DNA of 64,000 nucleotides from Geomonas limicola (GCF_014193675.1 NZ_BLXZ01000005.1:372001-436000), one strand, 5' to 3'. Numbered from the stretch's first letter, positions 1 through 8,178 are shown. The notes: a model not told the origin generated them from the letters alone. Translations and numbers: made by a program.

Positions 1-1203
1 GCCCTGCACCATGTCGTAGGCCATTTCGGCGCGGGTGCCGGTGTTGCAGTAGAAGACCACCGGTTTCCCCTTGGGGAGTTCGGCAAAGCGCTTGGCTATC
101 TGCTCGGTGGGAATGTTGATCGCGTTGGGCAGCCGCTCCTTTTTGAACTCCTCGGGAGTCCGCACATCGACCAGGACGGTACCGGCGGGGAGCCCCTTTA
201 AGAAGTCGTTGGAGCCGAGTTCGTTGGGGCCGAGCTTTTTGCGGTACACGATGCGGTCCGGGGTCGAGCCGCCCTGGAGCTGGAAACCTGCCTTGCGCCA
301 CTCCTCGATCCCGCCGGGGAAACCGGTCACGTTGGAGTAACCCCAGTCGCGCGCCGTGGAAACTGCGGCTTCCACGTCTTTTTCAGCGGTGCCATAGAAA
401 ACCAGCTGCGCGCTTTTGGTGCTCGGGAAACGATTTTCCCACTGCTCCAGCTGGGCCAGGGGGACGTTTATCGCCCCGGGAATGTGGCCAGCCGCTACCG
501 CTTTCGCATCGCGCAGGTCGATGATCACCGCGTTACCGTCGCTGAGGAATGCGGCGCTGGGGATGGTGTAGTGCTCGGCCTTCTTCCACCCCGGTTCACC
601 TGCAGTGAAGACGCTCACGTTAAGGTAACCGAGACTGTGGGCGATCTGTGCCGATTTGTGGCTCAGGCCGCAGGAAACGCCGCCACAGTAAAAGATCAAC
701 GGGGTCTCCTTAACCGCCGGCAGCAGCTTGGTCCCCTCCAGTTCGAGGGTGGGGAGCGGGATGGAGATCGCGTGCGGCAGGTGCCCACTGGCGTACTTCG
801 TGACCGGCCGCGCATCGATGATGACAGCGTCAGGGGCCGGGCGCTCCAGGAGCGCTTCCATCTCCTTGAGCGGCACTTCCTGGACCCCCTCCGGGAGCTT
901 CGGGATCATCTTGGTGATCCTGGTCGCCACGAGGTCGTCACCATCGCGCTGGTAATCGATGGAGACGTTCTCGCCGGGGAGGATGTCCTTGGTACCTGCA
1001 GCGTTGACGAAGCTGGTCTTGTCGTCGAACCGCAGGACCAGCGCCTTCTTGTTGGCCTGATCCAGTGCGATGGTCTTCGACTTGTTGGCCAGAGCCCTCA
1101 CCGGTCCCGTAACACTCAACATCTCGCCGGCCCAGGCGATACTGCCGCCGCACAAAAACGCAACGAGCGCAAGCCGTGCCACCCTTCCTGCCGATCTGCT
1201 CAT
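1..1203 (-). CDS. Exported triple-rhodanese sulfurtransferase (3' end outside window)
   Basis: The minus strand is open from an ATG at 1203 to the window edge (401 residues), with an AGGAGG ribosome site just upstream. A signal peptide (about residues 1-25, ending AWA) is followed by a short beta-rich domain and then three rhodanese modules. The first has a Cys loop (FYCGGVSCG), the second has FYGTAEKD with no cysteine, and the third has FYCNTGTR. So modules one and three could carry a persulfide and the middle one is probably structural. It should act in the periplasm on sulfur or selenium transfer. It is the last visible gene of a minus-strand set with TonB and a copper-type receptor, 167 bases after the receptor stop. 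The C-terminus is not seen. Substrate is unknown. Confidence 0.85.
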   Translation of the reverse strand, partial: MSRSAGRVARLALVAFLCGGSIAWAGEMLSVTGPVRALANKSKTIALDQANKKALVLRFDDKTSFVNAAGTKDILPGENVSIDYQRDGDDLVATRITKMIPKLPEGVQEVPLKEMEALLERPAPDAVIIDARPVTKYASGHLPHAISIPLPTLELEGTKLLPAVKETPLIFYCGGVSCGLSHKSAQIAHSLGYLNVSVFTAGEPGWKKAEHYTIPSAAFLSDGNAVIIDLRDAKAVAAGHIPGAINVPLAQLEQWENRFPSTKSAQLVFYGTAEKDVEAAVSTARDWGYSNVTGFPGGIEEWRKAGFQLQGGSTPDRIVYRKKLGPNELGSNDFLKGLPAGTVLVDVRTPEEFKKERLPNAINIPTEQIAKRFAELPKGKPVVFYCNTGTRAEMAYDMVQG

Positions 1204-1370
1204 GCTGTCAACCTCCTGTTCACCTGATAATTTCCCGCCGGAACCGAAAAATCGGAGCCTGCGGTCAACTGCGGCGGGAGCGACTCGTGCTGTCGCCCCC
1301 GCCGCGGAAGGGGAAGCTACGTCATGGGCATCCTCTATATCATATATTCCACAAGCTGCATAGCAGCGAA

Positions 1371-3404
1371 TCAGAAACGGTAGCTGAGCGAGCCGTAGAT
1401 GTTCCTGCCGTTTTCCGGAACCCGCACGCCGCTTTGGAAGGGATCCCGGGCGTAGGAGAGATGGCTGAAGTACTGCTTGTCCAAAAGGTTACTCACCCCG
1501 ACGCTGACGGTGAAACGCTCGATGGTGTAGCCCGCCTTGAGGTCGGTGGTGGCCCACCCCGAGGTGCGCTGCTCGAGCAGCCCGGTATCGACCCGGTCCT
1601 GTTCGCGGGTCAGGTTTTCCAGAGCCTCGACGAACAGGTGTCCGTCGTCGTAGCGCACCGACAGGGTCCCTTTAAGCGGCGGTATCTCGGAGAGCGGCCG
1701 GTTGCCGGTCTCGTTTTGCCCCTCGACGTAGGAGAGCGTTCCCCTCAAAAAGATGTTGTAGTCCAGGGCGAGCTGGCTTCCCAGTTCGGCGCCCCACATG
1801 GTGGCATGGACGTTCTGGTAGCTCTTCTCGAACAGGCCGGGGACCTGGTAGAAGTTGATGTAGTCCTGGAGGTCCGAGTAGAAGAGCGAGGCGTTCAGGT
1901 AGAAACGGTCGGTGGCGTACTTGGCGCCGAGGTCGGCCTGGTGGTTCACGGTCGACTTCAACCCGGAGTTGCCGTGCCAGTACGGTGAATTGAGCGTGGG
2001 GGCGCCTGCCAGCGGTACGTCGAGAAAGAGCTCCTGCTGGTCCGGGGTCCGCGTGCCGCGCGCGATGCCGACGAAAAGGTCGAGCCCCTGCACGGGGGTG
2101 TAGTTGAGCTGCAGATTCGCGTTCAGGTTGGTGAAGTCCCGGGTAGTCCCGGCGGCTACCCGGGTGTTGCTCTTGTCGGCCTCCACCCAGGTGAGGTCGC
2201 CGCGCAGGCCGCCGGTAAGCCGCAGCCTCTCGCCCAGGGGGAGCTGGTACTCCCCGAAGAGCCCCAGGTTGTCGACGCTCGCATCGGGAACCATGGCAAG
2301 GTTACGGTAGGCGAAGTAGCCGGCGCGGCGGTTCTCGGCGTCCCAGTTGCGGTTGTAGTAATCGACCCCGGTTTTCAGCGAGCCCGGGCCGGTGGCAAGG
2401 GTCCCTTGCAGCTTTACCCCGTAGACCTGGGTGCGGGCGTCGGTCTGCATGGAGTAAAAGCGCGAGGTGGTGAGGGAACTGGCACGCTCCCGGTCGTCCA
2501 TCAGGTGGTTCACCTTGTCCCAGTAGGCCTGCAGCTTCAATTCGCGCACCAGGGGGGAGACCTTCTCGATCCGGTAGTTCCAGTTCAGGAGGTGGGTCCG
2601 GTCGTAGTCGGCGTCCATCTTGAGGTACGGGTAGAGGACGTGGTCGGCGTCCTGGTAGCTGTAGGAGAGCTCGCTGCGCGCGTTGGAGGTCGGGTTGACG
2701 CCGACCTTGAGCCATCCGGTGTTGATCTCGTAGGCCTTGGAGTCCACCGAGCCGGGGCGGTAGCGGTTCGGGCTGGTGGCGGGGTAGATCTCGGTCAAGC
2801 GCCTGCCGTCACCGGACTCGGGAACGTCGGAGTACTTGTAGGCGTAGCCCAACAGCAGGTCGTACTTTTCGGTGGCGTAGGAGCCGGTAGCGGCGGCGTT
2901 CAGGCTGTTCCAGCTGCCGTAGCTGAGGTTCAGGTCGGCACCCAAGCCGGTGCCGGGGCGCTTGGTCTGGGCGTCGATCATGCCGCCCAGGCCGCCGGGG
3001 TTACTGAGGTCGTAGGGGCCCTTGGTGATGGAGACCTGCTCGACTTCGGCGAAATCGAGGTGGAACGAGGGCGGGTCCATCCGGGAAGGGCAGGCGCCGT
3101 GCAGGCGCACCCCGTCCACCAGGACGTTGATGTTGTCCCTCTGGAAGCCGCGCAACACCACGTCGTTGGCAATGGCTCCCTTGTGCACGTAGCTGACACC
3201 CTCGACCTGTTTCAGGGCTTCGCCGAGGTCTCGTGCCGGGCTTTCGCGCACTTCGCGGATCGAGAGGTTTTCTTCGATGGGTGACTGCTTCTGGCCGCGC
3301 ACCGTGATCTCGTCGAGGATCTGGCTCTCGGCGCGGGCCTGGGGGGCGTACAGTGCCAGGCCGATGACGAGCGCTGACAGGGGATATCTGGACATAGTTT
3401 TCAT
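1371..3404 (-). CDS. TonB-dependent outer-membrane receptor, OprC/NosA-like copper receptor
   Basis: 677-residue TonB-dependent receptor. It has a signal peptide to about residue 25 (APQARA), a TonB box-like start to the plug (DEITVRG), a plug domain to about residue 150 and a beta-barrel ending in a C-terminal aromatic (SLSYRF). The plug carries LHGACPSRMDPP with C105 and M109, and an HLM triplet lies at residues 300-302. This matches the CxxxM plus HxM copper site known for Pseudomonas OprC, so ionic copper is the best substrate guess. A ribosome site AAGGAG precedes the ATG. A dedicated tonB lies 26 bases upstream, in the same direction. A siderophore or corrinoid receptor is possible but would not explain the CxxxM/HxM pair. 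Confidence 0.85.
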   Translation of the reverse strand: MKTMSRYPLSALVIGLALYAPQARAESQILDEITVRGQKQSPIEENLSIREVRESPARDLGEALKQVEGVSYVHKGAIANDVVLRGFQRDNINVLVDGVRLHGACPSRMDPPSFHLDFAEVEQVSITKGPYDLSNPGGLGGMIDAQTKRPGTGLGADLNLSYGSWNSLNAAATGSYATEKYDLLLGYAYKYSDVPESGDGRRLTEIYPATSPNRYRPGSVDSKAYEINTGWLKVGVNPTSNARSELSYSYQDADHVLYPYLKMDADYDRTHLLNWNYRIEKVSPLVRELKLQAYWDKVNHLMDDRERASSLTTSRFYSMQTDARTQVYGVKLQGTLATGPGSLKTGVDYYNRNWDAENRRAGYFAYRNLAMVPDASVDNLGLFGEYQLPLGERLRLTGGLRGDLTWVEADKSNTRVAAGTTRDFTNLNANLQLNYTPVQGLDLFVGIARGTRTPDQQELFLDVPLAGAPTLNSPYWHGNSGLKSTVNHQADLGAKYATDRFYLNASLFYSDLQDYINFYQVPGLFEKSYQNVHATMWGAELGSQLALDYNIFLRGTLSYVEGQNETGNRPLSEIPPLKGTLSVRYDDGHLFVEALENLTREQDRVDTGLLEQRTSGWATTDLKAGYTIERFTVSVGVSNLLDKQYFSHLSYARDPFQSGVRVPENGRNIYGSLSYRF

Positions 3405-3430
3405 GACAGGACAGCTCCTTGAAAAATGAT

Positions 3431-4180
3431 TTAGGGGTGCAGCGCAAAATGCACCGGCAGCACGATTTCGGCGCGCACCGGCGGTTTGGGAAACGGCGCT
3501 ACCGAGCGCACCGTGTCCAGGGCGCTTTGATCCAGGATCGTGTGGCGCGAGCTCTCGGCGACCTTCAGGCCGGTGATGCTGCCGTCCTCCTGGATAATGA
3601 AGCTCACCACCGTCTTGCCGCTCCAGTTCATGCGGCGCGCCAGGGGTGGATAGGCGAGTCTCCGGGTGACAAGGTCTCGAATGTAGGCGAAATGCTCTTT
3701 CACGTAGCGCTGCTGTGCCGTTTCCCGGCTGGCAGCCGGTGCCGGCGACGGGGGCGCGACTGGCAGTGAGCTCGGCACCGCGGCACTGGCGACTGAGGCG
3801 GCAGCCGGCGTCAGGCGCTGAGTCTCGCGCGCAGCGCCCGGTACCGGGACACGTTCCGCTGCCAGCGGCAGGACCTGGGTCGGTACCGGCGTCAACACGG
3901 GCGTCTGTGACACCGGGACCCTGGCCTGCACCGGAGCCGAAACCGGTTCCCTGACCGGCACCGGGGCGCTCGTCCTGACGGGGACCGGTGGACGCAGCTC
4001 CGGCCGCTCCGCCGTAGGTGCCGTCTTGGGACGCGGTAAATCCGGCAGATCAAGGTACTCGAGCGAGACGGTGATCGGGTGAACCGGAGTTCCCTGCCGC
4101 GAGACGGCCAGGATCAATGCCAGGGCCAGGACCAGGTGCAACGTGAAAGACAAGCCGCAGCATTTGGTCAGGTGATACAT
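3431..4180 (-). CDS. tonB: TonB family energy transducer
   Basis: 249 residues from the ATG at 4180, chosen because AGGAGG sits directly upstream; the frame stays open further upstream but without a ribosome site. It has one N-terminal membrane segment (about residues 8-26), a long Pro/Val/Thr-rich periplasm-spanning stretch with repeated VPV motifs (to about residue 145), and a C-terminal TonB domain (YPPLARRMNWSGK, EDGSITGL, PFPKPP). It couples the proton gradient, through ExbB/ExbD encoded elsewhere, to the outer-membrane receptor. The receptor gene follows after 26 bases, so this is probably its dedicated TonB. Confidence 0.9.
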   Translation of the reverse strand: MYHLTKCCGLSFTLHLVLALALILAVSRQGTPVHPITVSLEYLDLPDLPRPKTAPTAERPELRPPVPVRTSAPVPVREPVSAPVQARVPVSQTPVLTPVPTQVLPLAAERVPVPGAARETQRLTPAAASVASAAVPSSLPVAPPSPAPAASRETAQQRYVKEHFAYIRDLVTRRLAYPPLARRMNWSGKTVVSFIIQEDGSITGLKVAESSRHTILDQSALDTVRSVAPFPKPPVRAEIVLPVHFALHP

Positions 4181-4280
4181 GGGCAACCTCCTGCATGGCG
4201 AATCTTTGGGCGAGTACGGGCGCAGCTTGGGCATTGCAGCCCGGGCCGTGCGCGCACATCGTGGGTCTGGTTGTGGTGGG

Positions 4281-4787
4281 TCAGCTCAGGTCGTCGGGGG
4301 GTGGGTCGGGAGGTTCGGGGAGGCGGGAAACCGGCACGCGGGGCACTTCGAGGTGCTTGGTGTCCGAGGGGGGAAGGATAAAACTCGGCCGGAAGTAGAA
4401 GGGGAGCACCTCGCCTGCCTTGGCAGCAGAAGCAAGCAGCGAGGTGGTCTTGCCGCAGGGGCAGGCGCAGGAAATTATCGTGGGGCCGGCGGCCGGGGCC
4501 GCTTTCTTACAGCATTCAGGGATGTTGTCGTTGAGCTGCAGCTTCGCCAGTTGGCGCTTCTTGGCACAGCAGCAGGTGCCGCGGGCGCTGCTTTCTGGCG
4601 AGCAACCGCAGGTGTCGCAGGATCCGGTACATTCTCCGGTCAAGGCGTGCAGCACCACCTTGGAGCGCAGGGTAGGGGAGAGCAGGGGGCTCAGCGAGAG
4701 ACACAGGTAGATCAGCAGCATCGGCAGGGCGATGACGGTGCGCAGCGAGAGCTTGAAGGTGGGGCGGGATGACACCGACATAGGCAC
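4281..4787 (-). CDS. Cys-rich membrane-anchored small protein of unknown function
   Basis: About 168 residues from a GTG at 4787, or 166 from the ATG at 4781; neither has a strong ribosome site. A single hydrophobic segment (about residues 16-35) is followed by a region with 12 cysteines in clusters: CTGSCDTCGC, GTCCC, ECC and CACPCG. A thirteenth cysteine lies in the membrane segment. The tail is Pro-rich (EPPDPPPDD). No enzyme family is recognised. The cysteine clusters suggest binding of a soft metal. It is first in a minus-strand series with tonB and an OprC-like receptor (100 bases to tonB), which fits a copper chaperone or sensor role. That role is inference from context only. Confidence 0.65.
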   Translation of the reverse strand: MPMSVSSRPTFKLSLRTVIALPMLLIYLCLSLSPLLSPTLRSKVVLHALTGECTGSCDTCGCSPESSARGTCCCAKKRQLAKLQLNDNIPECCKKAAPAAGPTIISCACPCGKTTSLLASAAKAGEVLPFYFRPSFILPPSDTKHLEVPRVPVSRLPEPPDPPPDDLS

Positions 4788-4802
4788 GTGAGCTCATTGC
4801 AT

Positions 4803-4837
4803 CAGGCTCGAAAGCCTGTTCAGGCACTATCGCCTGA
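4803..4837 (-). promoter_or_regulatory. Two adjacent leader hairpins upstream of the Cys-rich/tonB/receptor genes
   Basis: CAGGCT pairs with AGCCTG across a 4-base loop (4803-4818), and TCAGGC pairs with GCCTGA across a 6-base loop (4820-4837). Both stems are perfect and lie just upstream of the first gene on the minus strand. They could be operator half-sites or leader RNA structure. No U-run follows, so they are not plain terminators. Confidence 0.4.
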
Positions 4838-5028
4838 GGGTTAGACACTAAGGTATCGGGCTCAATGTCTCTTCTGGTGCAGATTGCCACATAGCCTAGC
4901 AGGTTTTTTTTGTTTGTATAGTGTTTTTTATGTGCTTTGACTTATGAGGTGATGCTTTTTAGGTGTTACTTATTGTAAGCTGCGTGTTGCAGAGTAAGGC
5001 TGCCCTCAGCTGTGACAGTATGGAGCGC

Positions 5029-5292
5029 TCAGATAGTGTCGGGGACTGGCGCTGCCGGTGTCAGACGCAGCTGCACGAGGGGGGCTATGTCGTCGAGCAC
5101 CGGCATCCTGCCTGCCACGATGCGGGAAAAGATCCGCTCCTCGTCGAGGTACACCGCGAACTCGCCACGCGGTCCTTCCCGGTCCAACTGCACCGCTACC
5201 TGCCATCCCTTTCCCTCGATGAGGCGAGCCAGACCGGCCGCCGTCTCGGTGTACTGCGCTCAGAGGTTACAGAACTCGATTCTCAGCAGCAT
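5029..5292 (-). CDS. SelW/Rdx-family selenoprotein with in-frame TGA (selenocysteine)
   Basis: Start ATG at 5290-5292 with GGAGGAG immediately upstream. The frame reads MLLRIEFCNL, then TGA (5260-5262), then AQYTETAAGLARLI, through EFAVYLDEERIFSR and AGRMPVLDDI, to a TGA stop at 5029-5031. Reading the internal TGA as selenocysteine gives 87 residues with C8-x-x-U11, exactly the CxxU redox motif and position of the SelW/SelT/SelH (Rdx) family. The family's FSR...GRxP end motif also follows. A short stem (AGAC/GUCU, 8-base loop) starts 13 bases after the TGA, where bacterial SECIS elements lie. It is last in an operon, 20 bases after the transporter gene. The presumed role is thiol/selenol redox chemistry in the cytoplasm. 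The sequence is seen; Sec insertion is inferred. Confidence 0.82.
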
Positions 5293-5312
5293 GGCTCCTC
5301 CGCTAGGTCGGG

Positions 5313-5987
5313 TCAGTGCTCGCTCTTCAAACCGGTGCCGCAGGCGCAGGAACAACCGCACCCCAGGCCGCGCGCCTTCTGGAATGCCTCGCGTCCTTCC
5401 AGGAAGGAAAAGACGGCGATGACCAGGGAGCCGATGGCGTCCAGGGAGCCGATGCCGGTCAACTGGTAGCCGAGGCTCGCGAGAAGGAGCACCACCGAAA
5501 GGCGCAGGCAGGTGCGGGTGCAGGCCGCGTCGGCCAGGATGGCGGGGGAATTGAGGGCCGTTCCGACCTTCGTCTTGAAGTGGATGAGCACCTGCATGGA
5601 GACGATGGAGACCAGCGAGACGATGATCCCCCAGCGCGTGGTCTGGGGCTGGTGTCCCTGGAGCAGGGATAGTACGGCGGTCGCCAGCAGACCGGCGGTG
5701 AGCAGGTAGAAGGCGCCGCCGGTGACACGCAGGGCCTGGCGCTCGAAGGTGTCGCGGTCGGCCGTCTCGCCACGCCCCAACCGGCGCACCAGGTGCCAGA
5801 TGCCGACACCCGAGATCACCTCGACAAAGGAGTCGACCCCGAAACCGAACAGGGCGATGGTCTCGTCCCCGGCACCGAACCAGACCGAGACGACCCCTTC
5901 TCCAAGGTTGTAGTAGATGGTGATCAGTGCCAGCAGGCTCGCCTGGCGGTAGAGCCGCTGCAATTCCAGCATTTTGTTACAGAACAT
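5313..5987 (-). CDS. CDF-like cation efflux family membrane protein, short form
   Basis: 224 residues with about five to six membrane segments. The cation diffusion facilitator signature is visible early (GFGVDSFVEVISG, about residues 47-59), with Asp and Glu in the expected places. In the second metal-site helix the family's usual His/Asp motif reads ADAACTRTC, with two cysteines. The protein ends shortly after the last helix in a Cys-rich tail (GCGCSCACG) and lacks the usual cytoplasmic C-terminal domain. The changes suggest a soft-metal substrate, not Zn or Fe. A GGGGAG ribosome site precedes the ATG. The rhodanese gene ends 15 bases upstream and the SelW-like gene starts 20 bases downstream, so the three are one operon. 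Confidence 0.8.
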   Translation of the reverse strand: MFCNKMLELQRLYRQASLLALITIYYNLGEGVVSVWFGAGDETIALFGFGVDSFVEVISGVGIWHLVRRLGRGETADRDTFERQALRVTGGAFYLLTAGLLATAVLSLLQGHQPQTTRWGIIVSLVSIVSMQVLIHFKTKVGTALNSPAILADAACTRTCLRLSVVLLLASLGYQLTGIGSLDAIGSLVIAVFSFLEGREAFQKARGLGCGCSCACGTGLKSEH

Positions 5988-6002
5988 GCGGTACTCCCCG
6001 TG

Positions 6003-6311
6003 TCACTTCTCGGTCGGCAGACCCGCCTTGCGCCAGCCGTGCATGTGTCCCTCCAAAAGATCGAGGTTGCGGTACCCGAGCGTACCGAGTATCCCCTTGG
6101 CGATCTGGGCCCGCGGGCCGTGCTCGCAGGTGATGACCAGCGCGGTGTTCTTGTCGGAGGGGAGCTTGGCCATGAAGAGCAGGATCTTCCAGGTGGGGGC
6201 ATGGAGGGCGCCGGGGATGTGACCGCGGTCGAATTCGAACCCGGTCCGGACATCGATGACGACGGGGGCGCTGCCGGTTTTTAGTTTCCCTGCCAGTTCT
6301 TTTGCGTGCAT
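6003..6311 (-). CDS. Single-domain rhodanese sulfurtransferase
   Basis: 102 residues from the ATG at 6311, chosen because GAGGAG lies just upstream; a longer open frame exists without a ribosome site. It is one rhodanese domain: VVIDVRTGFEFDRGHIPGA, then the active-site loop ITCEHGPRA with the catalytic cysteine, and a terminal GWRKAGLP. No signal peptide, so cytoplasmic. It probably carries a persulfide or selenide sulfur for a partner. It is first in an operon with the CDF-like transporter and the SelW-like selenoprotein. Confidence 0.88.
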   Translation of the reverse strand: MHAKELAGKLKTGSAPVVIDVRTGFEFDRGHIPGALHAPTWKILLFMAKLPSDKNTALVITCEHGPRAQIAKGILGTLGYRNLDLLEGHMHGWRKAGLPTEK

Positions 6312-6679
6312 GGCTACTCCTCGTGGGCGAGCTTTCGGGCGACCGCCTGCAGGGGCAGCAGCTGGCCGCGTCAGGCCACAACATACATGCAAATAATTAT
6401 ATGTCAATGGTTAATCTCCCGAACCAAAAGTGCCGGAAGCTGCCGGTGCCAACCCAGGGGTGCGAGACAATGGGAGGACTTCATTCATCTTCCCGTCGCG
6501 GATTCCTGAATCAACACGTGCAACAGTATAAGCCTGATTGGGCGAAAGATAACAGTTACTGTCATAGGCGAAACTTTGGCATCCTCTCATTGCGGTTCAC
6601 ATATTCTCTGCTAAAGTAAACCGGCCTGACTTTGAGAGAACACTCCACCATGACATTTGCCCAGAACAAGGAGGATGCT
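6312..6679. other. Divergent intergenic region, no gene seen
   Basis: This 368-base gap separates the divergent rhodanese and P460 genes and should hold both promoters. A perfect 11-bp palindrome ACAGTTACTGT lies at 6552-6562. A weak promoter-like pair (TTGCGG at 6590, TAAAGT at 6612, 16-base spacer) precedes the P460 gene. An open frame in it has no family signal or ribosome site, so none is called. Confidence 0.4.
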
Positions 6680-7174
6680 ATGCCGAAAGCGTTACTGACT
6701 GTACTAGCCCTGGTGCTGCTGGCAGGATGGGCGCCTGCCGCCAATCTGCCGGTTGCTCCCAACGGGATCGCGTTGTACCCGGACTACATGTCCTGGAAGG
6801 CGGTCGCTCCCTCTTACCGGGAGGATAAGGGGCACATTCGGCTGATTACCGGAAACGAGGTTGCCCTGGCAGGGATGCGTGCCGGGAAGAACCCGCTCCC
6901 CGATGGCAGCGTCCTCGCCAAGGTGGCCTGGAAAGCGGTGAAACACCCGGCCTTCCCGGTGGCCACGGAGCCTGGCGAGTTCGTCCAGGTGGAGTTCATG
7001 GTGAAGGATGCCAAGAAGTACGCGGCCACCGGCGGTTGGGGCTTCGCCCGCTTCGTCGGCAAGGACCTGAAACCATATGGCAAGGATCCCGGCTTCGTGG
7101 CCGAGTGCTTTGGCTGCCACACGCCGGTCGCCGCCAAGGACTACCTGTTCACCTCCCTGCCGTCCGTTCCTTAG
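6680..7174 (+). CDS. Cytochrome P460 family haem protein
   Basis: 164 residues from the ATG at 6680, preceded by AAGGAGGA. A signal peptide runs to about residue 20 (GWAPAA). The body shows the P460 pattern: LYPDYMSWKAVAPSYREDKGHIRLITGN, VAWKAVKHPAF, and FMVKDAKKYAATGGWGFARF. A single c-type haem motif CFGCH lies near the C-terminus. Members oxidise hydroxylamine or handle NO and related N compounds in the periplasm, or serve as haem sensors; which applies here cannot be told. It stands alone, followed by a strong terminator, and is convergent with the LysR gene. Confidence 0.85.
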   Translation: MPKALLTVLALVLLAGWAPAANLPVAPNGIALYPDYMSWKAVAPSYREDKGHIRLITGNEVALAGMRAGKNPLPDGSVLAKVAWKAVKHPAFPVATEPGEFVQVEFMVKDAKKYAATGGWGFARFVGKDLKPYGKDPGFVAECFGCHTPVAAKDYLFTSLPSVP

Positions 7175-7211
7175 GCACCTCCCGCACCCGAACCCTGTTG
7201 CAGTGTGAAAT

Positions 7212-7241
7212 AAAAAAAGCCCGCAGATTGCGGGCTTTTTT
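7212..7241. terminator. Bidirectional intrinsic terminator
   Basis: The stem GCCCGCA/TGCGGGC with a 3-base loop is flanked by an A-run and a T-run. It serves both the P460 gene (plus) and the LysR gene (minus). Confidence 0.9.
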
Positions 7242-7260
7242 GCGTCCGGAGGCGCTGTGG

Positions 7261-8178
7261 TTACGCGCCGGCCCCGTTCGGGGGCTCCAGGCCGAACTCG
7301 GCGAACAGGGATTTGAGCAGGGCGCGGTGCTGTTCGCTGAGCTCCTGGTGGGCCAGGATCATGGTACGCGGGCGCTGGTGCAGGAAGTTCTCGATGTAGT
7401 GGCAGCGAAGTTCTCCGGAGGCAAGCTCGCGTTTGACCAGCGCCTTCGAGACGAAGCTGATCCCCTTGCCGGCCGCCACTTCGCCGACGATGAAGGAGAA
7501 GTCGTCGAAGTACACGATGCCGGAGAATTCGGACCAGTCGCGCCCCGACAACCGGAGGTTCTTGTCGATGAAGCGCCGGGCGCAGCCGTTCTCGGTTTTC
7601 AGGTAGAGACGCTGGCCACGCAGCGCGTCGAGCGGGGTCTGGCCGGAGGGGATGCCCAGGTCAGGCGCACTGATGAAGACCACCTCGTCGTCGGGGAGCG
7701 GGTAGCAGATGCGCCCCATGAGGTCGATCTCGTCGCAGTGCTCGATGAGCGCGAGGTCGAAGCGGCGGTTGTCGATCCCCGCCAGGGCAACCTCAGGCAT
7801 GGCGAAGACGCAGTTGAGATCGACGGTTTCGGCGTGTGCGGAGGTAAAGGAGGCCAGAGCCTTGGGGAGCCGGTCGACGCCGACGGAGGGGGTGGAACAG
7901 AAGGAGATCTTGCGCTTGGCCTTGGCGGGATCCAGACCGCGCAGGAACTCCTGCTCCAGGTCCAGCATCTTGCGCCCTTTCTCGATCAGGAGACGGCCGG
8001 CCGGGGTGGGGGTGAGTGCGCTGCCGTTACGCTCCAAAAGAGGGTGGCCGATGACCTCTTCCAGCTGCTTGATGCGGCGCGAGACCGCCGATTGGGTGAC
8101 GAACAGTACGCTTGACGCCTTGGTGATGTTGCCAAGTGCCGCAACCTTCAAGAAGGTTTTCAGAAGTAGAAGATCCAC
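7261..8178 (-). CDS. LysR family transcriptional regulator
   Basis: 305 residues. The N-terminal winged helix-turn-helix (about residues 1-60) has TKASSVLFVTQSAVSRRIKQLE, followed by the linker helix and a periplasmic-binding-like effector domain (about 90-295). Length is normal for the family. It is transcribed away from the rhodanese-lipoprotein/porin/cytochrome cluster across a 296-base gap. By the usual habit of LysR proteins it probably controls that cluster and itself. The effector is unknown. Confidence 0.92.
   Translation of the reverse strand: MDLLLLKTFLKVAALGNITKASSVLFVTQSAVSRRIKQLEEVIGHPLLERNGSALTPTPAGRLLIEKGRKMLDLEQEFLRGLDPAKAKRKISFCSTPSVGVDRLPKALASFTSAHAETVDLNCVFAMPEVALAGIDNRRFDLALIEHCDEIDLMGRICYPLPDDEVVFISAPDLGIPSGQTPLDALRGQRLYLKTENGCARRFIDKNLRLSGRDWSEFSGIVYFDDFSFIVGEVAAGKGISFVSKALVKRELASGELRCHYIENFLHQRPRTMILAHQELSEQHRALLKSLFAEFGLEPPNGAGA

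Noticed and set aside
6408..6619. Short open frames between the rhodanese and P460 genes
   Set aside because: No ribosome site, odd composition and no recognisable domain.
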